Positions 55,490-64,000 of a stretch of 64,000 bases of DNA are shown piece after piece. The position numbers were made by a program, and so were the translations under genes. Source of the DNA: Plenodomus lindquistii (lineage: Eukaryota > Ascomycota > Dothideomycetes > Pleosporales > Leptosphaeriaceae); NCBI GenBank assembly GCA_025504975.1, contig JANUWI010000011.1:992001-1056000 (forward strand), read 5' to 3'. The notes under the pieces were generated by a model that was given only the letters and a program-made list of their open reading frames with translations, searched no databases and had not been told where the DNA came from. Within the stretch, counting starts at the first letter, position 1; every line of letters starts with the position of its first letter.

Positions 55490-56277
55490 TCACTCCTCCG
55501 ATTTGCACGCCTTGCGTTCCTCATCATTCGTATGTTCGTGGTAATCACACTTTTCTGGTACATCATCCTCCCGAATCCGAATGCCGAAGACGTACTCACG
55601 GTACGTTTGTAGTACCCTGACGATGAACTTGCAAGGGAAATCAGATACCGTGTCTTCGGCCCATTCATCGTCATCGGCCCAATAGCAATTCGCATCGACT
55701 AAGAACCGACACAGTGATGAAGTTTCTGGGACATTCTCGAATGCTGCTTTTACCAGTTCTGGGCCCGGAAGAACGGGTTCCAACTTATCGTCGAATATGT
55801 TATCGAACAGCTCATCCATTGCTGTGCGCTTCAACTCCCGTACGTCGTATTTGTCGCAGAAGATGTAGATATGTATCAGGTTTCCAGTCTTCATATACTC
55901 AGACGCTCGGTACTCGTGACCAGCCCAAGCTTCGAGTAGCTCCTTGTCGTCGCCGTTCCGAGGAAAACGCCCATAATAGAGCCAATGGATGAAGTATTCA
56001 AAGATGTCAGGCTTCGTATCCGCTAGAACGATCTCTTTCTTTTGTGCTTCTTTGAATCGGCCTTGTAAGGCTCCGCGGAAGAATGGTGAGTGATGGACTA
56101 GGAGTTCCTCATGCACTGTGAACTTCATTCTATCTTCCCCAACGAGGATTGTTGCAAACACTGCGTCTTTGGCCCTTTGCAGTGGTTAGTCAGATCCATT
56201 CGCAAGGGAAAAATAATCACCACTTACGAGATCCTAGGTGTGGTGAGCTTGTCGTTCTTTGGGGTAGATGGCGCCAT
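55490..56277 (-). CDS. BTB/POZ domain protein, array copy 1
   Basis: Two exons, 56277-56228 and 56174-55490 (244 aa). The 50-bp first exon encodes MAPSTPKNDKLTTPRIS and splices in phase 2 to AKDAVFATILVG. The BTB fold covers about residues 22-130, with FTVHEELLVHHSPFFRGAL, then FEYFIHWLYYGRFP and IYIFCDKYDVRELKR. The C-terminus has the motif CDYHEHTNDEERKAC. BTB domains mediate dimerisation and often recruit Cullin-3; no BACK, Kelch or MATH domain is present. It is one of four tandem paralogues. The cellular role is unknown. Confidence 0.9.
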
Positions 56278-56908
56278 CTTGTCACTGGCGACTCAAGGTG
56301 CAGTGTCGAGTTGGAGGAGAAGGTTGGGACGTGGGAGTGAGGAAGGAGAGTTGGTGTCAGGACAGGATCCGCTTTATACGTGTCTAATCTACTCGTCGCT
56401 TATTGCGCTATTTTACGAGTGAGAGACGGCCTCGTGTTGAACTCCAGGTGAGAGTAATCGGGTAAAAGACGGTCGACGATACGCATGACGGAAATTGCTA
56501 CTTCGCTGTAAGTGACGCTTCAAGGTGAGAGACGCGGGACCAAACCTCGGATCTGGTAAGTGCTCGCCTCATTGAGACTGATGCGTTCACATGACCTACA
56601 CAAAGAGATATACCACTGGAAAGGTGCATGGATCACGGTCGGTACGCGTGATGACGTTGTCATGAAGGCAGATCGCAAGAAACACGGGAAGTGTGAGTGA
56701 GGCTATTCATTGTTCTGATGGTAGACTCGTGTATGCAGAGATTTATTGCTGCAAGCTCAATTGACAGCTCGCAGGTCATTCGTCTAATTCATACCCCAAA
56801 ACCATTCCCGACGGTCAACTTCCTGGCTCATATCTCAACACCACCATGAGTGTATAGCCTAGCCTGATCTTGAATGGCCTTCTCGAAGTGAAGTACATCT
56901 TTGATCCA
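56278..56908. other. spacer between BTB copies 1 and 2
   Basis: 631 bp without a gene. It serves as the promoter region of copy 1. I noticed no obvious repeat shared with the other spacers. Confidence 0.4.
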
Positions 56909-57661
56909 TCACATCTTCATTGTGCAAGCGCTCCGCTCCTCATCATTTCGATGCTCGTGGTAGTCGCAAACATTCAGTTGGCGACTCCACTCCTCCGGCT
57001 GGTTTCTGTGCTTGCTGAAATTTTGGAGAGCATCGACGAAGAATTCTATTCGGTTATCGCAGACAGGGTGAGTCCACACTTGTGGTGATGCATGCCTGCA
57101 AAACAAGTCGACAAGAAATCGGCGTAGCCCAGATGTCTTAGGCAGATTGTCATAAGCATATCCCACTGCTGTACGTGAATGGAAACAGTTGCCACAAGCT
57201 GGGTCCTGGGAGCGAGCAAGGAGTGTATTCATCGCTTCGGTCTTGAGCTTAGGAACGTCGTATCTGTCGCAGAAAACGAAAATCCAAAGTAGATTTGATG
57301 TAGTGTTCGTTGACCACATTTTGAAGAGTGATTCGTTATCGTCGACGCTGGGGAGCCGTCCGTGGTACAGCCAATGCACGAAGAACTCGAACACATTTGT
57401 TATAACGTCTTCGAGTACAACTTTCTTCTCCTCAGCCTCTTTGAACTTTCCATTCAAAGCTGCACGGAAGAACGGCGAGTGATAGGTCAACAGCTCCTCG
57501 TGCACGGTGAACTCTGCTTTGACAGTCCCAACGATGATCGTGGCGAACACAGGATTCCTGGCACTGATTTAAGTTAGCATTTTGTACGCTGAAGTACACT
57601 TCGTGACCTACGATATGCGTGGTTTCTTGCTCTTGCTAGCATGGACTTCGGAGGGCGCCAT
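56909..57661 (-). CDS. BTB/POZ domain protein, array copy 2
   Basis: Two exons, 57661-57612 and 57563-56909 (234 aa). The first exon again has 50 bp and codes for MAPSEVHASKSKKPRIS, phase 2, then ARNPVFATIIVG. BTB core: FTVHEELLTYHSPFFRAAL, FEFFVHWLYHGRLP and IFVFCDRYDVPKLK. The end carries CDYHEHRNDEERSAC. It differs from copy 1 at many positions, so the duplication is not recent. No breaks were seen. Confidence 0.9.
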
Positions 57662-57925
57662 GATGTCGATGCTGCGGGCAGAGTGTGAGGGAGGAGATTC
57701 TCAAAGTACGATGGTCGAAAGAGCTTCGTTATGAGAGATGAGAAGTGGGGCATCACCGGCTTCACCGTGACAAACAGCTCGAGGTGAAAGTGAACAGGCA
57801 TGGTGAAATTATGCCACCTCGAATGACGTGATACAAAGGTAGTATAGACTCTCACGAATGCCATCGTTTGCTCAATTCATCATAGACAGTAGCATCTCGA
57901 AACGTAAGTAATCCGACGCAACCTT

Positions 57926-58742
57926 CTAGAAACCCGACAACCTCAGTAGACCCGCCCACTCATCGTCTAACTTGACCACTTTCTTCTTGAGCACACACTC
58001 CTCCCTCTCCTCCCCGTTCCCATGTTCATGATACTTGCACGCATCAAGCCTATCATACATCCTCCTCACCCCATCATCACACTTGCTATACCGATTCAGC
58101 ACGCGCGTCAAAAACGCCGCCGGCTAGTCCTGCTCGGCGACATTCCACACACGCTGACTTGCGTAGTAACAATGCATATCAACCAGCAGGTTACACATCC
58201 GTGAGTCCTCTGGCAAATTCTCGAAAGCGTATGACACCATTGCATCGGTCGGAAGTACGGTGTCTGAGCGCAGATCCTTAAGGTGGCAGAATAATTCATC
58301 GATAACGCGGACACGAGCGACCGGGACGTCGTAATTATCGCAGAGAACGTAGAGGTCAATGAGGTTGCCCGTCTTCGTGATGCCTTGATCGTCGTCGCTT
58401 GTCCATAGGTCGAAGAGCTCCTCGTCATCTTTAGGGCCGGGGAAACGGTTGTAGTAGAGCCAGTGGACTAGGAACTCAAAGGTGGTTGGCGATGTGAGGG
58501 GGAGTAGGACTTCTTTGTCGTCGGCCTCGCGGAAGTTGCCAGATAAAGCTTTTTTGAAAAAGGGCGAGTAGTGTGTGAGAAGCTTTTCGTGGACGTTGAA
58601 GATGACTTCTTCTTCGCCGACTACGACTTGTACGAAGTTGGGACCTCGAGCGCTGGGGGTGAGTTAGTGAGTGTGTTGTCCATCATGGGATAGAGACTTA
58701 CGAGATGCGAGGAGTGCGGTCGTTGTTGGAGGTGGACGTCAT
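57926..58742 (-). pseudogene. BTB/POZ array copy 3, interrupted by a stop codon
   Basis: Exons are 58742-58702 (41 bp, MTSTSNNDRTPRIS) and 58652-57926. The BTB core is intact: FNVHEKLLTHYSPFFKKAL, FEFLVHWLYYNRFP and YVLCDNYDVPVARV. A TAG at 58126-58124 follows NVAEQD at codon 190, where copy 4 has Leu (KQDLPLAFL). The frame then goes on as PAAFLTRVLNRYS and reaches the shared motif CKYHEHGNGEEREEC before stopping at 57926. The protein is either truncated without its C-terminal motif, or the stop is a sequence error. The BTB fold itself would survive truncation. Confidence 0.75.
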
Positions 58743-59152
58743 GTTGCTTTGTACGTGGTACAGGCTTTTCGCTATCTGGAATTATCGAGCCTGTCAGGAA
58801 ATTATCAATTTCATGAGAAGAGAGGACACTGAGACACTGGCACGGTAGCTTACCTTGGGAGTGTCTTACCACTAGTGTAATCCACATTTCGGTTTTTCCT
58901 CGCGTTCACTTTCACCTTCACGCTTGTAATCGTAGATTGCAGAATGTATAGATTGCTGTCGTAGCTGTACCAAAAAAGGATGTCCTCGATCAGGCAGGCT
59001 GATCAAAATAATAATGAGAGAGATCAATGCAGCGAACCTAGGCAGATCCTCGGAATAAACGCATCCGATCCCTTATCCATGCTTCATTGCTAGCCCTCAA
59101 GCCAACCCACCGCATTCAAAACTTCCTCGAAAGCGTCCGTACAGACCATGTC
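58743..59152. other. spacer between BTB copies 3 and 4
   Basis: 410 bp, no supported gene. It is the promoter region of copy 3. Confidence 0.4.
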
Positions 59153-59914
59153 CTACTCTCGTTTGTTCGAGCTGCATAGTCTTGCCTCATCTTCGTTCTG
59201 ATGTTCATGGTAGTCACAGACATTGAGATAGTCATCCCAACCAATTTTTCCAAAAGCGTACGCGCTGTACCGACGGAGTACACCAGTCAGGAAGGCTAAT
59301 GGCAAATCCTGCTTAGTGAGATCCCATACCCCCGCGTTAGCGAAATGGCAATGTACATCAACGATGAAGCGGCATAGCCCCGATTCCTCAGACAAGTTGC
59401 CAAACGCGTATCCAACTTCAGCGTCGCTGGGGAGGTCATGACATTCGCCGCTTCCTGTTACCCAATAGAAGAGTTTGTCCATTGCCAGACGCTTGAGCTG
59501 CGGGGCGTTGTATTTCTCGCAGAAGATGTAGATTTTGATGAGGAGTTCTGAATCTGAGCTACCGCAAGACCATCTTTGGAATAATGCTTCGTTGTCCTCA
59601 ATGGTAGGGAACCGACCATAGTAGAGCCAATGAACGAAGATCTCGAAAGTGTTTACGCCAGTGTCTGATAAAACGACTTCGTTCTTCTGCGCTTCTTCAA
59701 AACCTCCGGTCAATGCAGCACGGAAGAATGGCGAATGGTGAGTCAAGAGGTCTTGGTGGATGTGGAAGACGGCTCTATTCTTGCCGACTAAAACTCTTGC
59801 CATTGTGGCGCCTGGGGCACTGTGTGACTTAGTGACGTTCAGAGATGACCATGAAGTTGCTTACGAGATGCGTGGTCGCTCTGCAGCAATCTTGCTTGAA
59901 GAGGCGGGCGACAT
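59153..59914 (-). CDS. BTB/POZ domain protein, array copy 4
   Basis: Two exons, 59914-59865 and 59819-59153 (238 aa). The first exon is 50 bp and codes for MSPASSSKIAAERPRIS, phase 2, then APGATMARVLVG. BTB core: FHIHQDLLTHHSPFFRAAL, FEIFVHWLYYGRFP and IYIFCEKYNAPQLKR. The C-terminal motif is CDYHEHQNEDEARLC. A start at the Met in exon 2 (59803) would remove the shared N-terminus, so I prefer the two-exon form. The gene is intact. Confidence 0.9.
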
Positions 59915-60217
59915 GTTGGCTCTGCTTGGGTGCGAGCCAGCCTTGAGGGTTGCTGCATTCGTACGCCAACAACGGTGGGGACGAGAAACTGAGAGTGGTA
60001 GTATTGTGAGACAAGTAGGATAGAGAGTATAAGTGGGTGGCGTGGAAAGCTTCGAGGATAGGCAATTTTCGCCTTCACCTTGATCGTCACCTACAATAGG
60101 TGTACCCCACAGCAACGCCGCTCTGCGTCGTTGCAGGTAAGAGGACGCGATTGCGCTGAGTGAAGGTCGAAAAGTGTTGTTGAACATTTGGTATTATACA
60201 TATCTACCTCATCGGCC
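59915..60217. other. intergenic, nothing recognised
   Basis: 303 bp between BTB copy 4 and bL17m. It contains the promoter of copy 4. Confidence 0.4.
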
Positions 60218-61018
60218 TCATGCCAATTGCTTCTGCTCTGGTCCAGCAGCAACCGGCGGCTCTTCGATCGCCAAAGGAGCCTCCTCCACTTCCTCGACGA
60301 CTGGTGCGGGCTTTTGCCTCCGCTTCGGCTTCCCATTGGGTACCTTGTGTTCATCAATGTCCTCATAGAAGTGCATATCTCTCTTCGTCTTTGGCTCCGG
60401 GTACACCTTGCGCGGTGGTGGAAGTACTCTGTTGTCCAAGCCCTCCTTCTGCTCCAAGCGCAGTCGCTGGACCATCTTCTGCAATGTCTCTGCGCCATCT
60501 TCCCGGAACTGTGTGGCTTTCTTGACGTGCTGAGCCTGTCTTGGCGATAATCTACGAGGCTTCTGTCGTGCGAGTGTCTTTGCAGTCATGGCGAAATGCA
60601 TGTCTCTGGGTCCATCAACAAGTTCGAGAATGGCGGACTCGGCCTGGTCTTCCTTCATGGGCTCGATACGGAGGATGCGTGTGTAGCCTCCAGGTCTTTC
60701 TAGGTAACGTTCTCTTATGGGACCGAATAGCTTGGGCACGAGTTCGTTGGGTTCCTGGCACAATCAGTATCATCAAGCATACTAATTGGTCATGCATCGT
60801 ACGTAGAATATTTGATGTGCCCTCCGCCGCGTCGCTTCTGTGTTCTTCTTTCCCAGTGTGACCAGCTTTTCCGCCAACCGCTGCGCTTCTTTCGCCTTGT
60901 GCCATGTCGTCGCTATCGATTCATGCTTGAAGAGTGATGTGACGAGGTTTCGGAGGAGCGCTTGGCGATGTGATGATGACCGACTCAGGTGGCGATATTT
61001 CATGTGACCGCCCGCCAT
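60218..61018 (-). CDS. MRPL8: mitochondrial large-subunit ribosomal protein bL17m
   Basis: Exons are 61018-60803 and 60754-60218 (250 aa), with a 48-bp phase-0 intron. The ribosomal L17 domain starts at once: [40 protein letters not shown] and [10 protein letters not shown], then [20 protein letters not shown]. The rest, about 130 residues, is a charged mitochondrial extension with [10 protein letters not shown] and an acidic, Ala/Pro-rich end. Yeast Mrpl8 is the counterpart. The N-terminus has basic residues and can serve as an import signal. The gene is divergent from RNR1. Confidence 0.92.
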
Positions 61019-61349
61019 CGTAGCAGGCAATTGGCGCTTCTAGGAGCGAGAATGTTGGGGTATAGGGCGATATATGGCGTCGCGACTCTCCCGCATTCGT
61101 GATGCAACGGGTCCCGTGAAAAGTTCGGGGCCGGCGCCAGTTTCTCCGACGCCTGACTCGTGCCTCAGGCTACAGTCGCGCCAAGACAAAGAAAGCACTT
61201 CGATTCCTAAGCCGGCGCACGCGTCAGAGCGCGTCTTAGTGTTTTCTAACGCGTCGATGCTACTTCAACCAGCAAACCCCTCCGTGCTCTTCTTCCTGCA
61301 CACACTCTCCTCCATATATCCAAAAGATACCCACAATCTCTAATCCAAC
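61019..61349. promoter_or_regulatory. bidirectional promoter, bL17m / RNR1
   Basis: Only 331 bp separate the two divergent ATGs. The RNR1 side has two MCB elements (next entry) and a pyrimidine-rich stretch at about 61280-61320. Confidence 0.6.
61219..61254 (+). promoter_or_regulatory. two MluI cell-cycle boxes (ACGCGT)
   Basis: ACGCGT occurs at 61219-61224 and 61249-61254, 30 bp apart and about 100-130 bp before the RNR1 ATG. In yeasts this is the MBF (Mbp1-Swi6) site that drives G1/S expression of ribonucleotide reductase. A third copy is in RNR1 intron 2 at 61631-61636. Confidence 0.65.
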
Positions 61350-64000
61350 ATGTTCGTCTTCAAGCGTGGTAAGTAGTCTATTCTATCCGTCTGCATGTGG
61401 CTGCATTCACCCCTGCAGTCTCGTGCATGTCCTGTTGTTGGCAAGGCTAATCGTGCTTCAGATGGACGCAAGGAACGCGTACAGTTCGACAAGATCACAG
61501 CACGAGTGTCGAGGTTGTGTTACGGTCTTGATCCCGACCATGTCGACCCTGCTGCTATCACAATGAAGGTCATCTCTGGTGTATACCAGGGCGTGACCAC
61601 GATTCAATTAGACGACCTGGTACGTCACACACGCGTCCTCTACGTCTCATCCACTGACTTTCAATAGGCGGCCGAGACAGCTGCGTACATGACCACCACA
61701 CATCCCGATTACGCCATCCTCGCTGCGCGTATTGCAGTATCAAATCTTCACAAGCAGACTAAGAAGCAATTCTCTGCTGTCGTGCAGGATTTGTACAACT
61801 ATGTCAATCCCAAGAACGGCACGAGGCAGCCCATGATCTCGGACAAGGTCTACAAGATTGTCATGGATCATGCCGACGAGCTTAACTCAGCCGTTGTCTA
61901 CGACCGTGACTTCAACTACCAGTTCTTCGGCTTCAAGACCCTGGAGCGTTCATACCTACTCCGCATCAACGGCAAGGTCGCTGAGCGCCCACAACACATG
62001 ATCATGCGTGTCGCCGTTGGCATCCACGGCGAAGACATCGAGAAGGCGATCGAGACATACGACTACATGTCGCAGAAGTACTTTACACACGCCTCGCCAA
62101 CACTGTTCAACGCAGGCACACCCTCTCCCCAGATGTCGTCCTGCTTCCTCATTGACATGAAAGAGGACAGTATCGATGGTATCTACGACACACTGAAGAC
62201 TTGCGCTTTGATCTCCAAGACTGCTGGCGGTATTGGTCTCAACGTGCACCGCATTCGCGCCACAGGCTCATACATTGGTGGCACAAATGGCACATCAAAC
62301 GGTCTCATCCCTATGCTCCGTGTCTACAACAACACTGCCCGCTACGTCGACCAAGGTGGTAACAAACGTCCCGGTGCTTTTGCCATCTACCTCGAGCCAT
62401 GGCACGCTGATGTTTTTGGCTTCTTGGACCTCCGCAAGAACCATGGTAAGGAGGAAGTTCGCGCTCGCGATCTCTTCTATGCCCTCTGGATCCCCGATCT
62501 TTTCATGAAGCGTGTCCAAGAGAATGGCGAGTGGACACTCATGTGCCCCAACGAGTGCCCTGGTCTCGCTGATGTCTACGGCGAGGAGTTTGAGGCTCTT
62601 TACGAGAGTTACGAAAAGAAGAACAAGGGTCGCGAGACCGTCCGCGCTCAGAAGCTCTGGTATGCCATCCTTGAGGCTCAGACTGAGACCGGTAACCCCT
62701 TCATGCTCTACAAGGATGCCTGCAACCGCAAGAGCAACCAGAAGAACCTCGGTACCATCCGCAGCTCCAACTTGTGCACTGAAATCATCGAGTACACTGC
62801 TCCTGATGAGGTTGCTGTCTGCAACTTGGCTTCGCTAGCGCTCCCATCGTTCGTCGACTACAAGCGCGGCGAGTTCGACTTCAAGAAGCTTCACGAAGTT
62901 ACACAGGTCGTTACCCGCAACTTGAACAAGATCATCGAGGTCAACCACTACCCAGTCGAAGAGGCGCGCCGCAGCAACTTCCGTCATCGCCCCATCGGTA
63001 TGGGTGTCCAGGGTCTCGCCGATGCATTCCTTGCCCTCCGCTTGCCATTCGAGTCGGCCGAGGCTAAGAAGCTCAACATCCAGATCTTCGAGACAATCTA
63101 CCACGCCGCCTTGACATCCTCGTGCGATATCGCAAAGGAGCTCGGCCCATACCAGACCTATGAGGGTTCCCCTGTGTCGCAGGGTATTCTGCAGTACGAC
63201 ATGTGGAATGTCACACCCACTGACCTGTGGGACTGGGCCTCGCTCAAGGAGAAGATCGCTCAGTACGGTGTCCGCAATTCTCTTCTCATTGCGCCCATGC
63301 CTACTGCATCTACCTCCCAGATTCTCGGCAACAACGAGTGCTTCGAGCCTTACACTTCCAACATCTACTCTCGTCGTGTGCTCGCTGGTGAGTTCCAAGT
63401 TGTCAACCCGTGGTTGCTCAAGGATCTTGTCGACATGGGTCTATGGTCAGAGAACATGAAGAACCGCATCATCGCCGAGGGTGGCTCCATTGCCAGGATT
63501 CCCAACATCCCCGAGGAGACGAAGACACTGTACAAGACTGTGTGGGAGATCTCACAGCGAACCATCATCCAGATGGCCGCTGACCGTGGTGCTTTCATCG
63601 ACCAGTCGCAGTCGCTCAACATCCACATGAAGGAGCCAACCATGGGCAAGATCACATCTATGCATTTTGCTGGCTGGAAGCTTGGTCTCAAGACCGGCAT
63701 GTACTACCTCCGTACCATGGCTGCATCCGCACCCATCCAGTTCACAGTCGATCAGGAGGCCCTTCAGGTTGCCGACACCAATGTTGCTCGTGCCCTGCCC
63801 AAGGTCCGCAAGCAGCCTGGCTTCCAAAACTCCCCCGTCACTGCTTCGCAGACACCAACATCAGCCCCAGCGCCAATGTATGCGACCAAGGCGCCTAACG
63901 GTGTTGCTGATGTACCAACACCTGTTGCCACACCACCCCCTGCTGCAGAGGTCACAAAGGGCGCTCCCCTCGAGAACGCACTCGCCTCGAAGCCATTCAA
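61350..64000 (+). CDS. RNR1: ribonucleotide reductase large subunit, 3' end missing
   Basis: Exons are 61350-61368, 61462-61619 and 61668 to beyond 64000. The joints restore [18 protein letters not shown], the start of the N-terminal ATP cone (allosteric activity site). Active-site residues are visible: the first redox Cys in SSCFLIDM, the thiyl Cys with its Asn and Glu in SSNLCTEI, and the second redox Cys in [10 protein letters not shown]. The substrate loop [17 protein letters not shown] and [15 protein letters not shown] are also intact. It reduces ribonucleoside diphosphates for DNA synthesis, with the small subunit, in the cytosol. The C-terminal Cys pair lies past the window end. The last part is a Pro/Ala-rich linker. 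Confidence 0.97.

Overview
The window is nuclear DNA of a filamentous ascomycete. The evidence is small GT-AG introns of about 45-80 bp, gene spacing of about 2 kb, and families such as DUF7918, RTT106, GH54, Zn2Cys6 regulators and fungal-type MFS transporters. The mix (DUF7918, short-intron BTB arrays, GH54) looks like Dothideomycetes/Pleosporales, but this is inference from gene content; no marker was searched. I placed exon boundaries by hand from splice signals, phase and family conservation.

Layout. 1-2.8 kb: two adjacent DUF7918 paralogues (+), the first cut by the window edge. 2.9-6.8 kb (-): an amidase-signature enzyme with an altered nucleophile motif, a doubtful secreted ORF, and a four-helix membrane protein. 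9.2-10.6 kb (-): a lone copia-type Gag fragment with two zinc knuckles, and a broken Cys/His-rich stretch upstream. 11.4-18.5 kb: an SDR, a secreted GH54 arabinofuranosidase with CBM42, a second SDR and another multi-helix membrane protein. 19.6-23.7 kb: the histone chaperone RTT106, an unknown membrane protein on a G-rich strand, and an aquaporin. 23.7-27 kb: mostly non-coding.

27-38 kb is an accessory block: a DHA2 exporter, a GT1 glycosyltransferase, an ACS-type (allantoate/nicotinate-like) transporter broken by one nonsense codon, a divergent Zn2Cys6 regulator and an M20 amidohydrolase. It could be a small detoxification or nutrient-uptake cluster; no polyketide or peptide synthase is present. 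38.7-55.2 kb is mainly housekeeping: a coiled-coil DUF7923 protein, GH47 mannosidase, a Cys-rich single-pass membrane protein, a Ser-rich protein, the mismatch-repair gene MLH3 (with a one-base frameshift in a T run), a DUF1761 membrane protein and a Dabb-domain protein.

55.5-59.9 kb carries four tandem BTB/POZ genes, all on the minus strand, all with the same split first exon and the same C-terminal Cys/His motif; one is interrupted by a stop codon. The window ends with the mitochondrial ribosomal protein bL17m (-) and the ribonucleotide reductase large subunit (+, cut by the window end). These two are divergently transcribed from a 331-bp promoter with two MluI cell-cycle boxes.

I found no rRNA, tRNA, CRISPR array or complete transposon by eye. 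Three genes have single-nucleotide breaks (ACS transporter, MLH3, third BTB gene). These may be real mutations or assembly errors.
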